From: Sulfitobacter sp. HI0040 | Lineage (GTDB): Bacteria > Pseudomonadota > Alphaproteobacteria > Rhodobacterales > Rhodobacteraceae | Reading direction: 5' to 3' | NCBI RefSeq assembly: GCF_001634885.1 | Contig: NZ_LWEX01000035.1 | Span: forward strand, 1 to 34,507 | DNA length: 34,507 bases | Shown here: piece after piece, positions 1-10,161 of the stretch | Position numbering within the stretch: the stretch's first letter is position 1 | Layout: every line of letters starts with the position of its first letter | Position numbers and translations under genes: made by a program | The notes under the pieces: model-generated | The model's input: the letters and a program-made list of their open reading frames with translations, nothing else | What the model was told of the DNA's origin: nothing | Database searches by the model: none

Positions 1-482
1 ACAAGCTGGTGGTGATGCATGGGCTCGAGACATCGGAGCGGCCTGACGACCTGCTGGAGGAATGCTGGCGGGTGCTGGGCCCGGGCGGGAGGGCCTTGTT
101 CATCGTGCCCAATCGCGGCGGGTTCTGGGCGCGCCGGGACATCACGCCCTTCGGTTACGGGCGCCCCTATTCGCCGGGCCAGTTGGAGACCCAGCTGCGC
201 CGTCACCAGTTCCTGCCCGAACGCCAGATGGGCGCGCTTTATCAGATGCCGTCACAGGGGCGGGTCTGGATGAAATCCGCGGGGCTCTTCGAGCGGATCG
301 GGCGGCATGTGCCCACAATGATGGCCGGGGGCGCCTTCATGGTGGAGGCGACGAAAATCGTCCATCCGCCCAAGGGCAAGGTCCAGCGCAGCACCGCGAG
401 CCGCGCGCTTGGCGTGCTGGAGGGTATGGCGGAGCCCAATGCCAAACCCGTGGGCGCCCGATTTGCACCTGAGCGCCGGTGA
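1..482 (+). CDS. SAM-dependent class I methyltransferase, 3' part only
   Basis: The reading frame is already open at the left edge, so the N-terminus lies outside the window; 159 codons and a TGA stop are visible. The visible part looks like the second half of a methyltransferase type 11 fold. An acidic helix (ERPDDLLEECWRVLGPGGR) leads into the strand LFIVPNRGGFWARRD, the typical post-motif region 'LkPGGrll.v.P'. The SAM-binding glycine motif would be upstream and is not seen. The C-terminal 60 residues are Pro/Arg-rich and look less ordered. The substrate cannot be told from sequence. In Rhodobacterales a methyltransferase of this kind is often next to a glyoxalase II gene, but that neighbour is outside the window. 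A GTG at base 9 could be read as a start, but the frame continues upstream of it, so I treat the gene as truncated. Confidence 0.75.
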   Translation, partial: KLVVMHGLETSERPDDLLEECWRVLGPGGRALFIVPNRGGFWARRDITPFGYGRPYSPGQLETQLRRHQFLPERQMGALYQMPSQGRVWMKSAGLFERIGRHVPTMMAGGAFMVEATKIVHPPKGKVQRSTASRALGVLEGMAEPNAKPVGARFAPERR

Positions 483-491
483 GAGGCGTCC

Positions 492-525
492 GGTCGGGGG
501 CCAGCCCCCGGACCCCCGAAGTATT
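492..525 (+). terminator. Hairpin after the methyltransferase gene, resembling a dispersed Rhodobacterales repeat
   Basis: Ten bases after the stop codon there is a perfect 7-bp stem, CGGGGGC (495-501) and GCCCCCG (504-510), with a second copy of the 3' arm (CCCCCGA, 513-519) that could pair alternatively with TCGGGGG. It is followed by AGTATTTTC. The pattern CCCCCGGACCCCCGAAGTATTTT is one I recall at the 3' ends of many Rhodobacteraceae genes. It probably acts as a terminator for the methyltransferase. Confidence 0.6.
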
Positions 526-656
526 TTCGATCATGAGAAGGGGTAAAAGCCCGGGCAGGGGGATTCGCACCGGCGGCGGCCCCGGGCCTCCCTGTCAATC
601 TGTCGCACCCCCGCAGAGCGCGTGGAGAAAGGCGCTATCCACATCTCTTGCGCCAC

Positions 657-694
657 TATACTGTGTTGCGGGGTGGGGAACGGTCTGCTACATC
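657..694 (+). promoter_or_regulatory. Weak candidate promoter(s) for the atp operon
   Basis: Two possibilities are visible. TATACT at 657-662 is a good -10 hexamer but has no recognisable -35 at 16-18 bases. TTGCGG at 666-671 with TACATC at 689-694, spacer 17, has a fair -35 and a poor -10. Either would give a leader of about 90 to 120 bases before atpH. No operator can be recognised. Confidence 0.25.
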
Positions 695-786
695 GCCCCT
701 GATTTAGACGTCTTGGATGATTTCAAGCCGCGCCAACTTGCTGGTGACGCGAAGGTTTCGCATATCCGGCTCTGACGTATGAGAGG

Positions 787-1353
787 ATGGACGTGTCCGA
801 ACCCGCTTCGATCTCGACCGGTATCGCCCAACGATATGCGAGCGCCGTTTACGATCTGGCCCGCGAGGCCGACAAGGTCAGCGCCATTGAAAGTGATCTC
901 GATGCGCTGGAAGCCGCGATCGCCGACAGTGACGATTTCCGCAGCCTGATCCATTCGCCGATCTATTCGCGCGAAGAGCAGACAAAGGCCGTCACGGCGC
1001 TGGCAGGCAAGATGGGCCTGAGCGACATCATGTCGAATACGCTGGCCCTGCTGGCCCAGAAGCGCCGCCTCTTCGTGCTGCCGCAGCTGATCCAGTCGCT
1101 GCGCGAAACGATCGCCGCCGAAAAGGGCGAGATGACAGCAGAAGTCACCAGCGCCAAGGCGCTGACCAAGACACAGTCCGAAAAGCTCGTGAAGTCCCTC
1201 AAGGCCAGCACCGGCAAGGAAGTGAAACTGAAAACGACCGTCGATGAATCGCTCATCGGCGGTCTCGTCGTAAAAGTGGGCTCGAAGATGATCGACACCT
1301 CGATCAAGGCCAAGCTCAATTCCCTCCAGAATGCAATGAAAGAGGTCGGATAA
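787..1353 (+). CDS. atpH: F1F0 ATP synthase subunit delta
   Basis: Delta (OSCP-type) subunit of the F1F0 ATP synthase, which ties the F1 head to the peripheral stalk at the cytoplasmic face of the membrane. The N-terminal helical domain begins [17 protein letters not shown]. The region [17 protein letters not shown] is the conserved central helix. The C-terminal end [23 protein letters not shown] is the family's most diagnostic segment. The length of 188 residues is normal. ATG at 787 lies directly behind GAGAGG, while an in-frame GTG at 793 is better spaced from that Shine-Dalgarno, so the true start may be two codons later. It is the first gene of atpHAGDC and its stop abuts the atpA start codon with no spacer, which suggests translational coupling. 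Confidence 0.97.
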   Translation: MDVSEPASISTGIAQRYASAVYDLAREADKVSAIESDLDALEAAIADSDDFRSLIHSPIYSREEQTKAVTALAGKMGLSDIMSNTLALLAQKRRLFVLPQLIQSLRETIAAEKGEMTAEVTSAKALTKTQSEKLVKSLKASTGKEVKLKTTVDESLIGGLVVKVGSKMIDTSIKAKLNSLQNAMKEVG

Positions 1354-2892
1354 ATGGGTATCCAAGCAGCAGAGATTTCTGCGATCCTGAAGGACCAGAT
1401 CAAGAACTTCGGTCAGGAAGCCGAAGTTGCCGAAGTGGGCCGGGTTCTCTCCGTCGGTGACGGTATCGCCCGCGTCTATGGTCTGGACAACGTTCAGGCC
1501 GGGGAGATGGTCGAGTTTCCCGGTGGTATTCAGGGCATGGCCCTGAACCTCGAATCCGACAACGTCGGTGTCGTGATCTTCGGCTCCGACCGTGACATCA
1601 AGGAAGGCGATACGGTCAAGCGCACGAACTCCATCGTGAGCGTTCCGATCGGTGACGAACTGCTGGGCCGCGTTGTCGACGGTCTGGGTAACCCCATTGA
1701 CGGCAAGGGCCCGATCAACGCCAGCAAGACCGGCGTGGCCGATGTGAAGGCGCCGGGCATCATTCCGCGTAAATCCGTGCATGAGCCCATGGCGACCGGC
1801 CTCAAGGCCGTCGATTCCATGATCCCGATCGGCCGCGGCCAGCGGGAACTGATCATCGGCGACCGTCAGACCGGCAAGACCGCCGTGGCGCTGGACGCGA
1901 TCCTGAACCAGAAGTCCTATAACGACGAGGCGGGCGACGACGAGAGCAAGAAGCTCTACTGCGTCTACGTCGCCATCGGCCAGAAGCGTTCCACCGTGGC
2001 GCAGCTGGTGAAGAAGCTGGAAGAAACCGGTGCGATGGAGTATTCCATCGTGGTCGCCGCCACCGCGTCCGAGCCTGCACCCATGCAGTTCCTCGCACCC
2101 TATTCCGCGACCGCCATGGCCGAACATTTCCGTGACAACGGGCGCCACGCGCTGATCGTTTACGATGATCTGTCCAAACAGGCCGTGTCCTATCGTCAGA
2201 TGTCGCTGCTGCTGCGCCGCCCGCCCGGCCGCGAAGCCTATCCGGGCGACGTTTTCTATCTCCACTCCCGCCTGCTGGAGCGGTCGGCCAAGCTGGGCGA
2301 CGATGCCGGTAACGGGTCGCTGACGGCGCTGCCGATCATCGAAACCCAGGGCGGTGACGTGTCGGCCTTTATTCCGACGAACGTGATCTCCATCACCGAC
2401 GGTCAGATCTTCCTCGAGACGGAATTGTTCTACCAGGGTATCCGCCCTGCCGTGAACACCGGTCTGTCGGTTTCGCGTGTGGGCTCCTCCGCCCAGACCA
2501 AGGCAATGTCCTCCGTGGCGGGCCCGGTGAAGCTTTCTCTGGCCCAGTACCGCGAGATGGCGGCCTTCGCCCAGTTCGGTTCCGACCTCGACGCCGCGAC
2601 ACAGCGTCTGCTGAACCGCGGTGCGCGTCTGACCGAGCTGATGAAGCAGCCGCAGTATTCGCCGCTGACCAACGCCGAGATCGTCGTTGTCATCTTCGCG
2701 GGCACGAACGGGTATCTCGACAAGGTCGATGTCTCCGACGTGGGCCGTTTCGAAGCGGGCCTGCTGAACCACATGCGGTCGAAGCACAAGGACGTGCTGG
2801 ACTGGATCACCAACGAAGATCCGAAGATCAAGGATGACGCCGCCGACAAACTGCGCGCCGCTATCGATCCGTACGCCGCTGACTTCGCTTAA
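1354..2892 (+). CDS. atpA: F1F0 ATP synthase subunit alpha
   Basis: Alpha subunit (512 residues, normal length) of the F1 hexamer. It carries the non-catalytic nucleotide site and contributes the arginine finger to the catalytic beta sites. The Walker A motif GDRQTGKT is at residues 169-176. The signature [23 protein letters not shown] is present, and the C-terminal part is the usual helical domain. The N-terminus ([12 protein letters not shown]) is the helix that binds the delta subunit. ATG follows the atpH TAA directly, so initiation probably depends on ribosomes finishing atpH. Its own stop overlaps the AAGGAGAG ribosome binding site of atpG. Confidence 0.99.
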   Translation: MGIQAAEISAILKDQIKNFGQEAEVAEVGRVLSVGDGIARVYGLDNVQAGEMVEFPGGIQGMALNLESDNVGVVIFGSDRDIKEGDTVKRTNSIVSVPIGDELLGRVVDGLGNPIDGKGPINASKTGVADVKAPGIIPRKSVHEPMATGLKAVDSMIPIGRGQRELIIGDRQTGKTAVALDAILNQKSYNDEAGDDESKKLYCVYVAIGQKRSTVAQLVKKLEETGAMEYSIVVAATASEPAPMQFLAPYSATAMAEHFRDNGRHALIVYDDLSKQAVSYRQMSLLLRRPPGREAYPGDVFYLHSRLLERSAKLGDDAGNGSLTALPIIETQGGDVSAFIPTNVISITDGQIFLETELFYQGIRPAVNTGLSVSRVGSSAQTKAMSSVAGPVKLSLAQYREMAAFAQFGSDLDAATQRLLNRGARLTELMKQPQYSPLTNAEIVVVIFAGTNGYLDKVDVSDVGRFEAGLLNHMRSKHKDVLDWITNEDPKIKDDAADKLRAAIDPYAADFA

Positions 2893-2906
2893 GGAGAGAT
2901 AAGCCA

Positions 2907-5229
<2,323 letters not shown>

Positions 5230-5242
5230 GGGAGCCTGAGCA

Positions 5243-5680
5243 ATGGCAGACACGATGCAATTCGACCTGGTCTCGCCGGAGCGGCGGCTCGCCTCTATGC
5301 AGGTGGAGACGGTGCAGATACCGGGCGCGGACGGGGATATGACGGCGATGGCAAACCATTCGCCGACCATCACCACCTTGCGGCCCGGTATCCTGAAGGT
5401 CGAAGGGCCGGAGGGATCGGCGGACTTCGTCGTAACGGGCGGTTTCGCGGAAATCAGCGACCGGGGCGTTTCGGTTCTGGCCGAACGTGCCGTTCCCCGG
5501 GGCGACATGACCCAGGAACAGCTCGACAGCATGATGGACGAAGCCCAGCAGGACTACACGCGGGCGAAGGAAAACTTCGTGAACGAACCGGGCCCCGTCG
5601 ATGACGCGGCCAAACTGCTGGCCGACATGGTCGCAGTCGGGGATGAGATCGGATTGTCCTCGAAACAACCGAGTCTTTGA
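5243..5680 (+). CDS. atpC: F1F0 ATP synthase subunit epsilon
   Basis: Epsilon subunit, 145 residues, a stalk subunit that couples gamma to the c-ring and can inhibit ATP hydrolysis. The N-terminal beta-sandwich is evident: [45 protein letters not shown], a canonical epsilon pattern. The C-terminal half is more helical and variable. It starts 13 bases after the atpD stop with GGGAGCCTGAG as ribosome binding site. It is the last gene of the operon and a strong terminator follows. The F0 genes (a, b, c subunits) are not in the window, in keeping with the split ATP synthase loci of alphaproteobacteria. Confidence 0.96.
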   Translation: MADTMQFDLVSPERRLASMQVETVQIPGADGDMTAMANHSPTITTLRPGILKVEGPEGSADFVVTGGFAEISDRGVSVLAERAVPRGDMTQEQLDSMMDEAQQDYTRAKENFVNEPGPVDDAAKLLADMVAVGDEIGLSSKQPSL

Positions 5681-5701
5681 AGTCACGGAACAATTTGTTC
5701 G

Positions 5702-5730
5702 AAAGGCCCCGCCCCGGCGGGGCCTTTCCT
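5702..5730 (+). terminator. Rho-independent terminator of the atp operon
   Basis: AAAGGCCCCGC (5702-5712) pairs perfectly with GCGGGGCCTTT (5717-5727), leaving a 4-base loop. The T-rich end TTTCCTC completes a classical intrinsic terminator 21 bases after the atpC stop. Confidence 0.9.
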
Positions 5731-5790
5731 CATTCCGGGGGAGGCGTTAACTGTTTTTGAGAACATGTTGCGAAGCGAACGCGGATCACG

Positions 5791-6141
5791 ATGAACAGAC
5801 TGAAAGGCCACACCGTCGGCGTCGATAGCGGGGACGTCGTTCTCTTTACCGATTATGAGAACGGCGGCGACATGTGGACAGGCCGGGGCCAGCGCGAACG
5901 CCGCCGGCGCATTCGCTTTTCGGAGTCCTATCAGGAAGCGCCCACCGTGCAGCTTTCGCTGTCACTCTGGGACGTGGACGCAACCACCGTCATGCGGGCC
6001 GACCTCGCGGCCGAAGCAGTCACCAAAAGCGGTTTCGACATGGTGTTCCGCACATGGGGCGATACGCGCGTAGCACGGGTGCGCGTTGCATGGACTGCGA
6101 TCGGGGCACTTCCAGACGATGATCAGTGGGATGTTGGCTGA
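5791..6141 (+). CDS. H-type lectin domain protein
   Basis: A 116-residue protein made almost entirely of one H-type lectin domain (the Helix pomatia agglutinin / discoidin C-terminal fold). The pattern is visible as TDYENGGDMWTGRGQRERRRRIRFSESYQEAPTVQLSLSLWDVD, then FDMVFRTWGDTRVARVRVAWTAIG. The 'W.G.G.R...I.F...Y..PP.V..S...WD.D' arrangement is diagnostic. Eukaryotic members bind N-acetylgalactosamine; the role of the bacterial single-domain form is unknown. There is no signal peptide, so it is predicted to be cytoplasmic, which is odd for a lectin. The gene follows the atp terminator and converges with prs. A similar gene near the ATP synthase is common in Rhodobacterales, as I recall it. 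The ribosome binding site is weak (CGGAT). Confidence 0.8.
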   Translation: MNRLKGHTVGVDSGDVVLFTDYENGGDMWTGRGQRERRRRIRFSESYQEAPTVQLSLSLWDVDATTVMRADLAAEAVTKSGFDMVFRTWGDTRVARVRVAWTAIGALPDDDQWDVG

Positions 6142-6165
6142 CGCGCGCCGCGTTAGGGGCCGGGA

Positions 6166-7185
6166 TCACTCGGCCTTGTACATTCCGTCGTAGATCGGGC
6201 CGAGCGTATCGGCTTCGAACAGCGATGACACCGACGTGCCGTTCCAGATGTTCAGGATGGCCTGCGCGAAAATCGGTGCGGTCGGCACAATGCGGATGTT
6301 CTGGGCGTTCTTGACGGCATCGGTCGGCGCGATGCTGTCGGTCAGCACCAGCGATTTCATCACCGAATTGCTGACCCGTTCGACCGCGGGGCCGGACATG
6401 ACGCCGTGGCTGATGTAGGAGTGGACCTCCTTCGCGCCGTTTTCCAGCAACACTTCGGCAGCCTTGCAGAGCGTGCCGGCGGTATCGCAGATGTCATCCA
6501 CGATGAGGCAAATCTTGCCTTTCACGTCCCCGATAACGGTCATTTCGGCCACTTCGCCGGGCTTTTCGCGCCGTTTGTCGACGATGGCGAGGGGGGAGTT
6601 GATGCGTTTTGCCAGTTCGCGCGCGCGGGCCACGCCGCCCACGTCGGGGGAAACGACCATCAGTTCGCTCATGCGGTCCTTGAAGGTATGTTTGATGTCC
6701 AGCGCAAACACCGGCGAGGCATAGAGGTTATCGACTGGGATGTCGAAGAACCCCTGAATCTGGGCCGCGTGCAGATCCATCGTCAGCACCCGCTCGACGC
6801 CGGTGCCCACCAGCATGTTGGCCACCAGCTTGGCGGTTATGGGGGTGCGTGCCTTGGTGCGGCGGTCCTGCCGGGCATAGCCGAAATAGGGCAGCACTGC
6901 CGTGACCCGGGCGGCGGATGACCGGCGCAGGGCATCGGCCATGATGAGCAGTTCCATCAGGTTGTCGTTGGCCGGGTTCGAGGTCGACTGGATGATATAC
7001 ATGTCCTCGCCGCGCACGTTCTCGAAAACCTCGACAAAGATTTCGCCGTCGTTGAACCGTTCGACCCGCGCATCGACCAGACCCACGTTCATACCGCGAT
7101 GCAGGGACATCCTCCGGGCGATGGCTTTTGCCAGTGGCATGTTTGAGTTTCCGGCAATCAGCTTCGGCTCGGACGTATGGGGCAT
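6166..7185 (-). CDS. prs: Ribose-phosphate pyrophosphokinase (PRPP synthetase)
   Basis: Makes 5-phosphoribosyl-1-pyrophosphate from ribose 5-phosphate and ATP, the entry point to purine, pyrimidine, histidine, tryptophan and NAD synthesis. I chose the ATG at 7185 (339 residues). GGAG lies 7 bases upstream of it, and the protein then begins like the family ([10 protein letters not shown]). An ATG-like start 15 codons further upstream adds a non-conserved extension. Visible motifs: [16 protein letters not shown]; the flexible loop and ATP-binding [20 protein letters not shown] (137-156); VSPDVGG; and the PRPP loop [11 protein letters not shown] (229-239). It is divergent from the isomerase gene at 7287. 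It also shares pathway logic with purE-purK later in the window, though at a distance. Confidence 0.97.
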   Translation of the reverse strand: MPHTSEPKLIAGNSNMPLAKAIARRMSLHRGMNVGLVDARVERFNDGEIFVEVFENVRGEDMYIIQSTSNPANDNLMELLIMADALRRSSAARVTAVLPYFGYARQDRRTKARTPITAKLVANMLVGTGVERVLTMDLHAAQIQGFFDIPVDNLYASPVFALDIKHTFKDRMSELMVVSPDVGGVARARELAKRINSPLAIVDKRREKPGEVAEMTVIGDVKGKICLIVDDICDTAGTLCKAAEVLLENGAKEVHSYISHGVMSGPAVERVSNSVMKSLVLTDSIAPTDAVKNAQNIRIVPTAPIFAQAILNIWNGTSVSSLFEADTLGPIYDGMYKAE

Positions 7186-7223
7186 GCGGTCTCCGGGGAG
7201 GGGATTGTGACAGATTCGCGACG

Positions 7224-7252
7224 TTGACACCGCTTATCACGGCCTTACCGTG
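7224..7252 (+). promoter_or_regulatory. Candidate promoter with an overlapping inverted repeat, isomerase gene
   Basis: TTGACA (7224-7229) and TACCGT (7246-7251) are separated by 16 bases and lie about 36 bases before the isomerase start. A perfect dyad CACGG-N5-CCGTG (7238-7252) covers the -10 region and could be an operator. The region is shared with the divergent prs gene, which must have its promoter here as well. Confidence 0.4.
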
Positions 7253-7286
7253 CCGCAAAGCTGCCGTACCCCCCAAGGAGATCCAA

Positions 7287-7883
7287 ATGCCCAGCATCGA
7301 CTATTTTTTCGCGACCCTGTCACCCTATTGCTATCTGGCGGGGGATCGGCTGGAGAAGATCGCCGCCAAGCATGACGCCCAGATCAACTACAAACCTTTC
7401 GACCTGATCGCGGCCTTCGGCCGGACCGGCGGGACGCCTCCGAAGGACAGGCATCCGAGCCGGCAGGAATACCGCGCGCAGGAGCTGACCCGTCAGGCGA
7501 AGAAGCTGGACATGCCCTTCAACCTGAAACCGGCCCACTGGCCGACCAATGGTGCCCCCTCGGCCTATGCCTTCATCGCCGCGCAGAACGCCGGTGATGG
7601 CGATCTGGGTCAGCTGGCCCGCGCGATTTTCCGCAGCGTCTGGGCAGAGGAGAAAGACATTGCCGAGGATGACGTCGTGCGCGATTGCCTGAAAGAGGCG
7701 GGCTTTGACCCGGCGCTTGCCGACAGTGGGCTGCTGGAGGGTGCCGAGACATATGCCGCCAATCTGGAAGAAGCGGTAGAGCGCGGCGTGTTCGGTGCGC
7801 CGTTCTATATCGTCGGCGAACAAAGGTTCTGGGGGCAGGACCGGCTGGAGGATCTGGATCTGCATCTCGCGGGAAAGCTTTGA
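7287..7883 (+). CDS. 2-hydroxychromene-2-carboxylate isomerase / DsbA-family protein
   Basis: A 198-residue protein of the DsbA-like thioredoxin-fold family related to 2-hydroxychromene-2-carboxylate isomerase and kappa-class glutathione transferases. The N-terminal strand and active-site loop DYFFATLSPYCYLAGDRL matches the family's 'D..SPYsYla' pattern; the Ser of S-P-Y is the usual catalytic residue and is present. The C-terminal GVFGAPFYIVGEQRFWGQDRL is the typical cis-Pro (APF) and 'fWGqdRl' signature. HCCA isomerase acts with glutathione in naphthalene catabolism, but no such pathway is here, so the real substrate is unknown. The ATG at 7287 has a perfect AAGGAG 6 bases upstream; a longer frame without a ribosome binding site overlaps prs and was rejected. 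The stop overlaps the start of the next gene (TTGA). Confidence 0.85.
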   Translation: MPSIDYFFATLSPYCYLAGDRLEKIAAKHDAQINYKPFDLIAAFGRTGGTPPKDRHPSRQEYRAQELTRQAKKLDMPFNLKPAHWPTNGAPSAYAFIAAQNAGDGDLGQLARAIFRSVWAEEKDIAEDDVVRDCLKEAGFDPALADSGLLEGAETYAANLEEAVERGVFGAPFYIVGEQRFWGQDRLEDLDLHLAGKL

Positions 7884-8668
7884 TCCCCCATACCCATACC
7901 CGCCGGTTCGGAGAAGGCCCGCGGCAGGCACTGGCGATCCATTGTTCGCTCGCCCATTCGGGCGCCTGGCGCGGGGTGGGGGAGGCGCTGTACGACAGCG
8001 CCACCCTGCTGGCCTACGATCTGCCGATGCATGGCCGTTCCGGCGGCTGGAACGGCGAGGGGAACATACACGACATCGCGACCGATATGGCCCGGGCCCT
8101 GCTGAGCGCGCCGATGGACCTGATCGGCCATTCCTTCGGCGCGACGGTGGCCCTGCGCCTTGCCATCGAAAACCCCGAATTGGTGCGCAGCGTCACAATG
8201 ATAGAACCCGTCTATTTCGCCGCCGTGCTGGAGGACGAACCGGACCGCGTTCAGAAATACTATGAATACACCGCGCGTTTCGACAAGGCGCTGGCAGCGG
8301 GCGATCCGATGGAAGCCACACGCATGTTCAACCGCGGCTGGGGGGACGGCACCAAATGGGACCTGATCCCGCAGGCCACGCGGGACTACATGGCCGAAAG
8401 GATTCATTTCGTCCCGGCGAGCACGCCGTTTCTGGGCGAGGATTCCGCCGGTCTGCTGAAACCCGGCATGTTCGAGCGTGCCTCCATGCCCGCCCTGCTG
8501 CTCGAAGGGGACGCGTCACCCGACATGAGCTACGCCATCAACAAGTCCCTCGAACGCCGCTTGCCCGATGCGCGCCGCGAACGCATCGCCGGGGCCGGGC
8601 ATATGGCGCCGCTGACCCACCCGCGCGAAGTCGCGCAGGCGATCCGGGGCCTATTCGAAGTGTCCTAG
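7880..8668 (+). CDS. Alpha/beta hydrolase
   Basis: A 262-residue alpha/beta-hydrolase-fold enzyme. The nucleophile elbow GHSFG is at residues 83-87 with Ser85. An oxyanion-loop sequence (IHCSLAHSGAWRGV) lies near residues 20-33, the loop LAYDLPMHGRSGG near 45-56, and the likely catalytic His in GAGHMAPLTHP near residue 240. The acid is probably the Asp of LLEGDASPDM. The start is TTG at 7880, overlapping the isomerase stop as TTGA with GGGAAAG just upstream, so translation is probably coupled. It may hydrolyse an ester or a ring-opened product linked to the isomerase partner, but the substrate cannot be named. The 3' end overlaps the convergent threonine aldolase gene by 18 bases. Confidence 0.85.
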   Translation: MIPHTHTRRFGEGPRQALAIHCSLAHSGAWRGVGEALYDSATLLAYDLPMHGRSGGWNGEGNIHDIATDMARALLSAPMDLIGHSFGATVALRLAIENPELVRSVTMIEPVYFAAVLEDEPDRVQKYYEYTARFDKALAAGDPMEATRMFNRGWGDGTKWDLIPQATRDYMAERIHFVPASTPFLGEDSAGLLKPGMFERASMPALLLEGDASPDMSYAINKSLERRLPDARRERIAGAGHMAPLTHPREVAQAIRGLFEVS

Positions 8669-9691
8669 GAAGCTGTCGATCGCATCGCGTGACAGCGACC
8701 AATCACAGACCAGCCGGGCGCCCAGCATCGCGTCTTCGTCATTGCCTTCCAGTTTCGCATCCCACAGGTAATAGCGCGCGCCCGCTTCGTGCAGCTTGCG
8801 ATGCACCCGGCGCGGGAAGCGCGCGAAGACCATGTTGGCTTGCGGCTCGTGCAGGAACTTGGCGCCCGCCACGCGCAGGCCTTGGGCCAGATAGGCCGCG
8901 TTGTCATTGGCCGCCCGGGCATTGTCGATCCACAGATCGCCCTGAAGATAGCCGGCCATCTGGGCAGAGAGGAAACGATGCTTGGAAAACAGATGCGCGC
9001 CCCGCTTGCGTCGCAACTCGAACTCCCACGCCTTGGAGGGATCGAAGAAGATCACCGCCTCCACCCCCATGCAGCCGTTCTTTGTGCCGCCGAAACTGAC
9101 GACATCGACACCGGCTTTCCATGTCATTTCCGCTGGTGAACAGTTCAGCGCCACCATGGCATTGGCGAACCGCGCGCCGTCCAGATGAACGGGGAGGTCG
9201 TAATCCTTTGCCACCGCCGTCAGCGCGCGCAGGTTTTCCAGTGAATGAACCGACCCGCGTTCGGTGACCTGCGTGATGGAGACGGGGCCGCGCTGTGCGG
9301 AATGCACATCGCCCGGATCATGGGGCGCGATGGCGGCGCGCAGTGCTTCGGGCGTCATCACGTCATCCGTAGGGATCACCTTCAGCTTGGCGCCGCCCGC
9401 GAAAAACTCCGGCGCATTGCATTCGTCTTCGTGGATATGCGCCACTTCGGAGCAGAAGATCGTTTGCCAGGGCTGGCAATAGGTCGCCAGCGCCAGCGCG
9501 TTGGCCGCCGTGCCGGTGGCCACCAGGTAAACAGCAGCCTCCGGTGCCTCGAAAGCGGTGCGGATCGCGTCACGCACCTCGTCCATGATCGGGTCCTTGC
9601 CGTAGGGTATGGCGTAGCCGTCGTTCGCGCGAACCACCCGGTCGAGGATCTGCGGATGAACAGGCCCGGCGTTGTCGGAGGCAAAAAACAT
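8651..9691 (-). CDS. ltaE: Low-specificity L-threonine aldolase (PLP enzyme)
   Basis: Fold-type I PLP enzyme (346 residues) that cleaves L-threonine or allo-threonine to glycine and acetaldehyde. The N-terminus FFASDNAGPVHPQIL fits the family's 'F.SDN..g.hP.v'. The PLP-phosphate region is ATGTAANALAL. The Asp that holds the pyridine nitrogen is in PVHLDGARFANA (167-178). The Schiff-base lysine is Lys204 in SFGGTKNGCMGVEAV. ATG at 9691 forms TGATG with the stop of the upstream YcgN-like gene, so the two are translationally coupled; an in-frame start 11 codons upstream would lie inside that gene. beta-Eliminating aldolase relatives share this fold, so the exact aldol substrate is inferred. Confidence 0.92.
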   Translation of the reverse strand: MFFASDNAGPVHPQILDRVVRANDGYAIPYGKDPIMDEVRDAIRTAFEAPEAAVYLVATGTAANALALATYCQPWQTIFCSEVAHIHEDECNAPEFFAGGAKLKVIPTDDVMTPEALRAAIAPHDPGDVHSAQRGPVSITQVTERGSVHSLENLRALTAVAKDYDLPVHLDGARFANAMVALNCSPAEMTWKAGVDVVSFGGTKNGCMGVEAVIFFDPSKAWEFELRRKRGAHLFSKHRFLSAQMAGYLQGDLWIDNARAANDNAAYLAQGLRVAGAKFLHEPQANMVFARFPRRVHRKLHEAGARYYLWDAKLEGNDEDAMLGARLVCDWSLSRDAIDSFLGHFE

Positions 9692-10161
9692 CAGGACGGC
9701 TCCTCGATCAGATGGTCTTCCCATTCTTCGAATGGGGTGTCGAATTCGGACACGGTCGAATGCTGCACGGAAATGCCCGCCTCGTGCACGCTGTCGGCGC
9801 GGCCGGAAATCAGCGGGTGCCAGTCATAAAGGGGGCGGCCTTCCCACAGCAAGCGATAGGCGCAGGTGCGGGGCATCCAATAGGCGTGTTCATCAAGGTT
9901 ATCGGGGCGCAGCACGATACAGTCCGGGACGAACTGGTGACGATTTTCGTAATGGGCGCAGCGGCAGGTGGCATCGTCCAGCAGGCGGCAGGCAACGCTG
10001 GTTAGGGCGACCTCTCCGCTGTCCTCGTCCTCCAGCTTGTTCAGGCAGCATTTGCCGCAGCCATCGCAAAGCGCCTCCCACTCCCGCGCGGTCATCTTGT
10101 TCAGGGGCGTGGTTTCCCAGTACCGGGGGCGCAGACCCTTGCGGGGGATCGGATCGCTCAT
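9691..10161 (-). CDS. YcgN family cysteine-cluster protein
   Basis: A 156-residue protein of the YcgN/UPF0260 group with a zinc- or iron-binding-type cysteine cluster: CDGCGKCC near residues 39-46, then Cys residues in VACRLLDDATCRCAHYENR, and the conserved PRTCAYRLLWEGRPLYDWHPL segment. The biochemical function is unknown; the Cys arrangement belongs to the Fe-S/Zn cluster family PF03692. The start at 10161 is chosen because it overlaps the ribF stop as ATGA and because the longer frame upstream is antisense-like, arginine-rich sequence inside ribF. It lies between ribF and ltaE in a coupled trio; why these three travel together is not clear. Confidence 0.88.
   Translation of the reverse strand: MSDPIPRKGLRPRYWETTPLNKMTAREWEALCDGCGKCCLNKLEDEDSGEVALTSVACRLLDDATCRCAHYENRHQFVPDCIVLRPDNLDEHAYWMPRTCAYRLLWEGRPLYDWHPLISGRADSVHEAGISVQHSTVSEFDTPFEEWEDHLIEEPS

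Larger units (their letters stand above)
483..786. other. Intergenic region before the atp operon
   Basis: These 304 bases hold the hairpin at 492-525 and no convincing gene. The small open frames here have no plausible ribosome binding site. The last 150 bases are less GC-rich and should contain the atp promoter and a leader. Confidence 0.6.
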
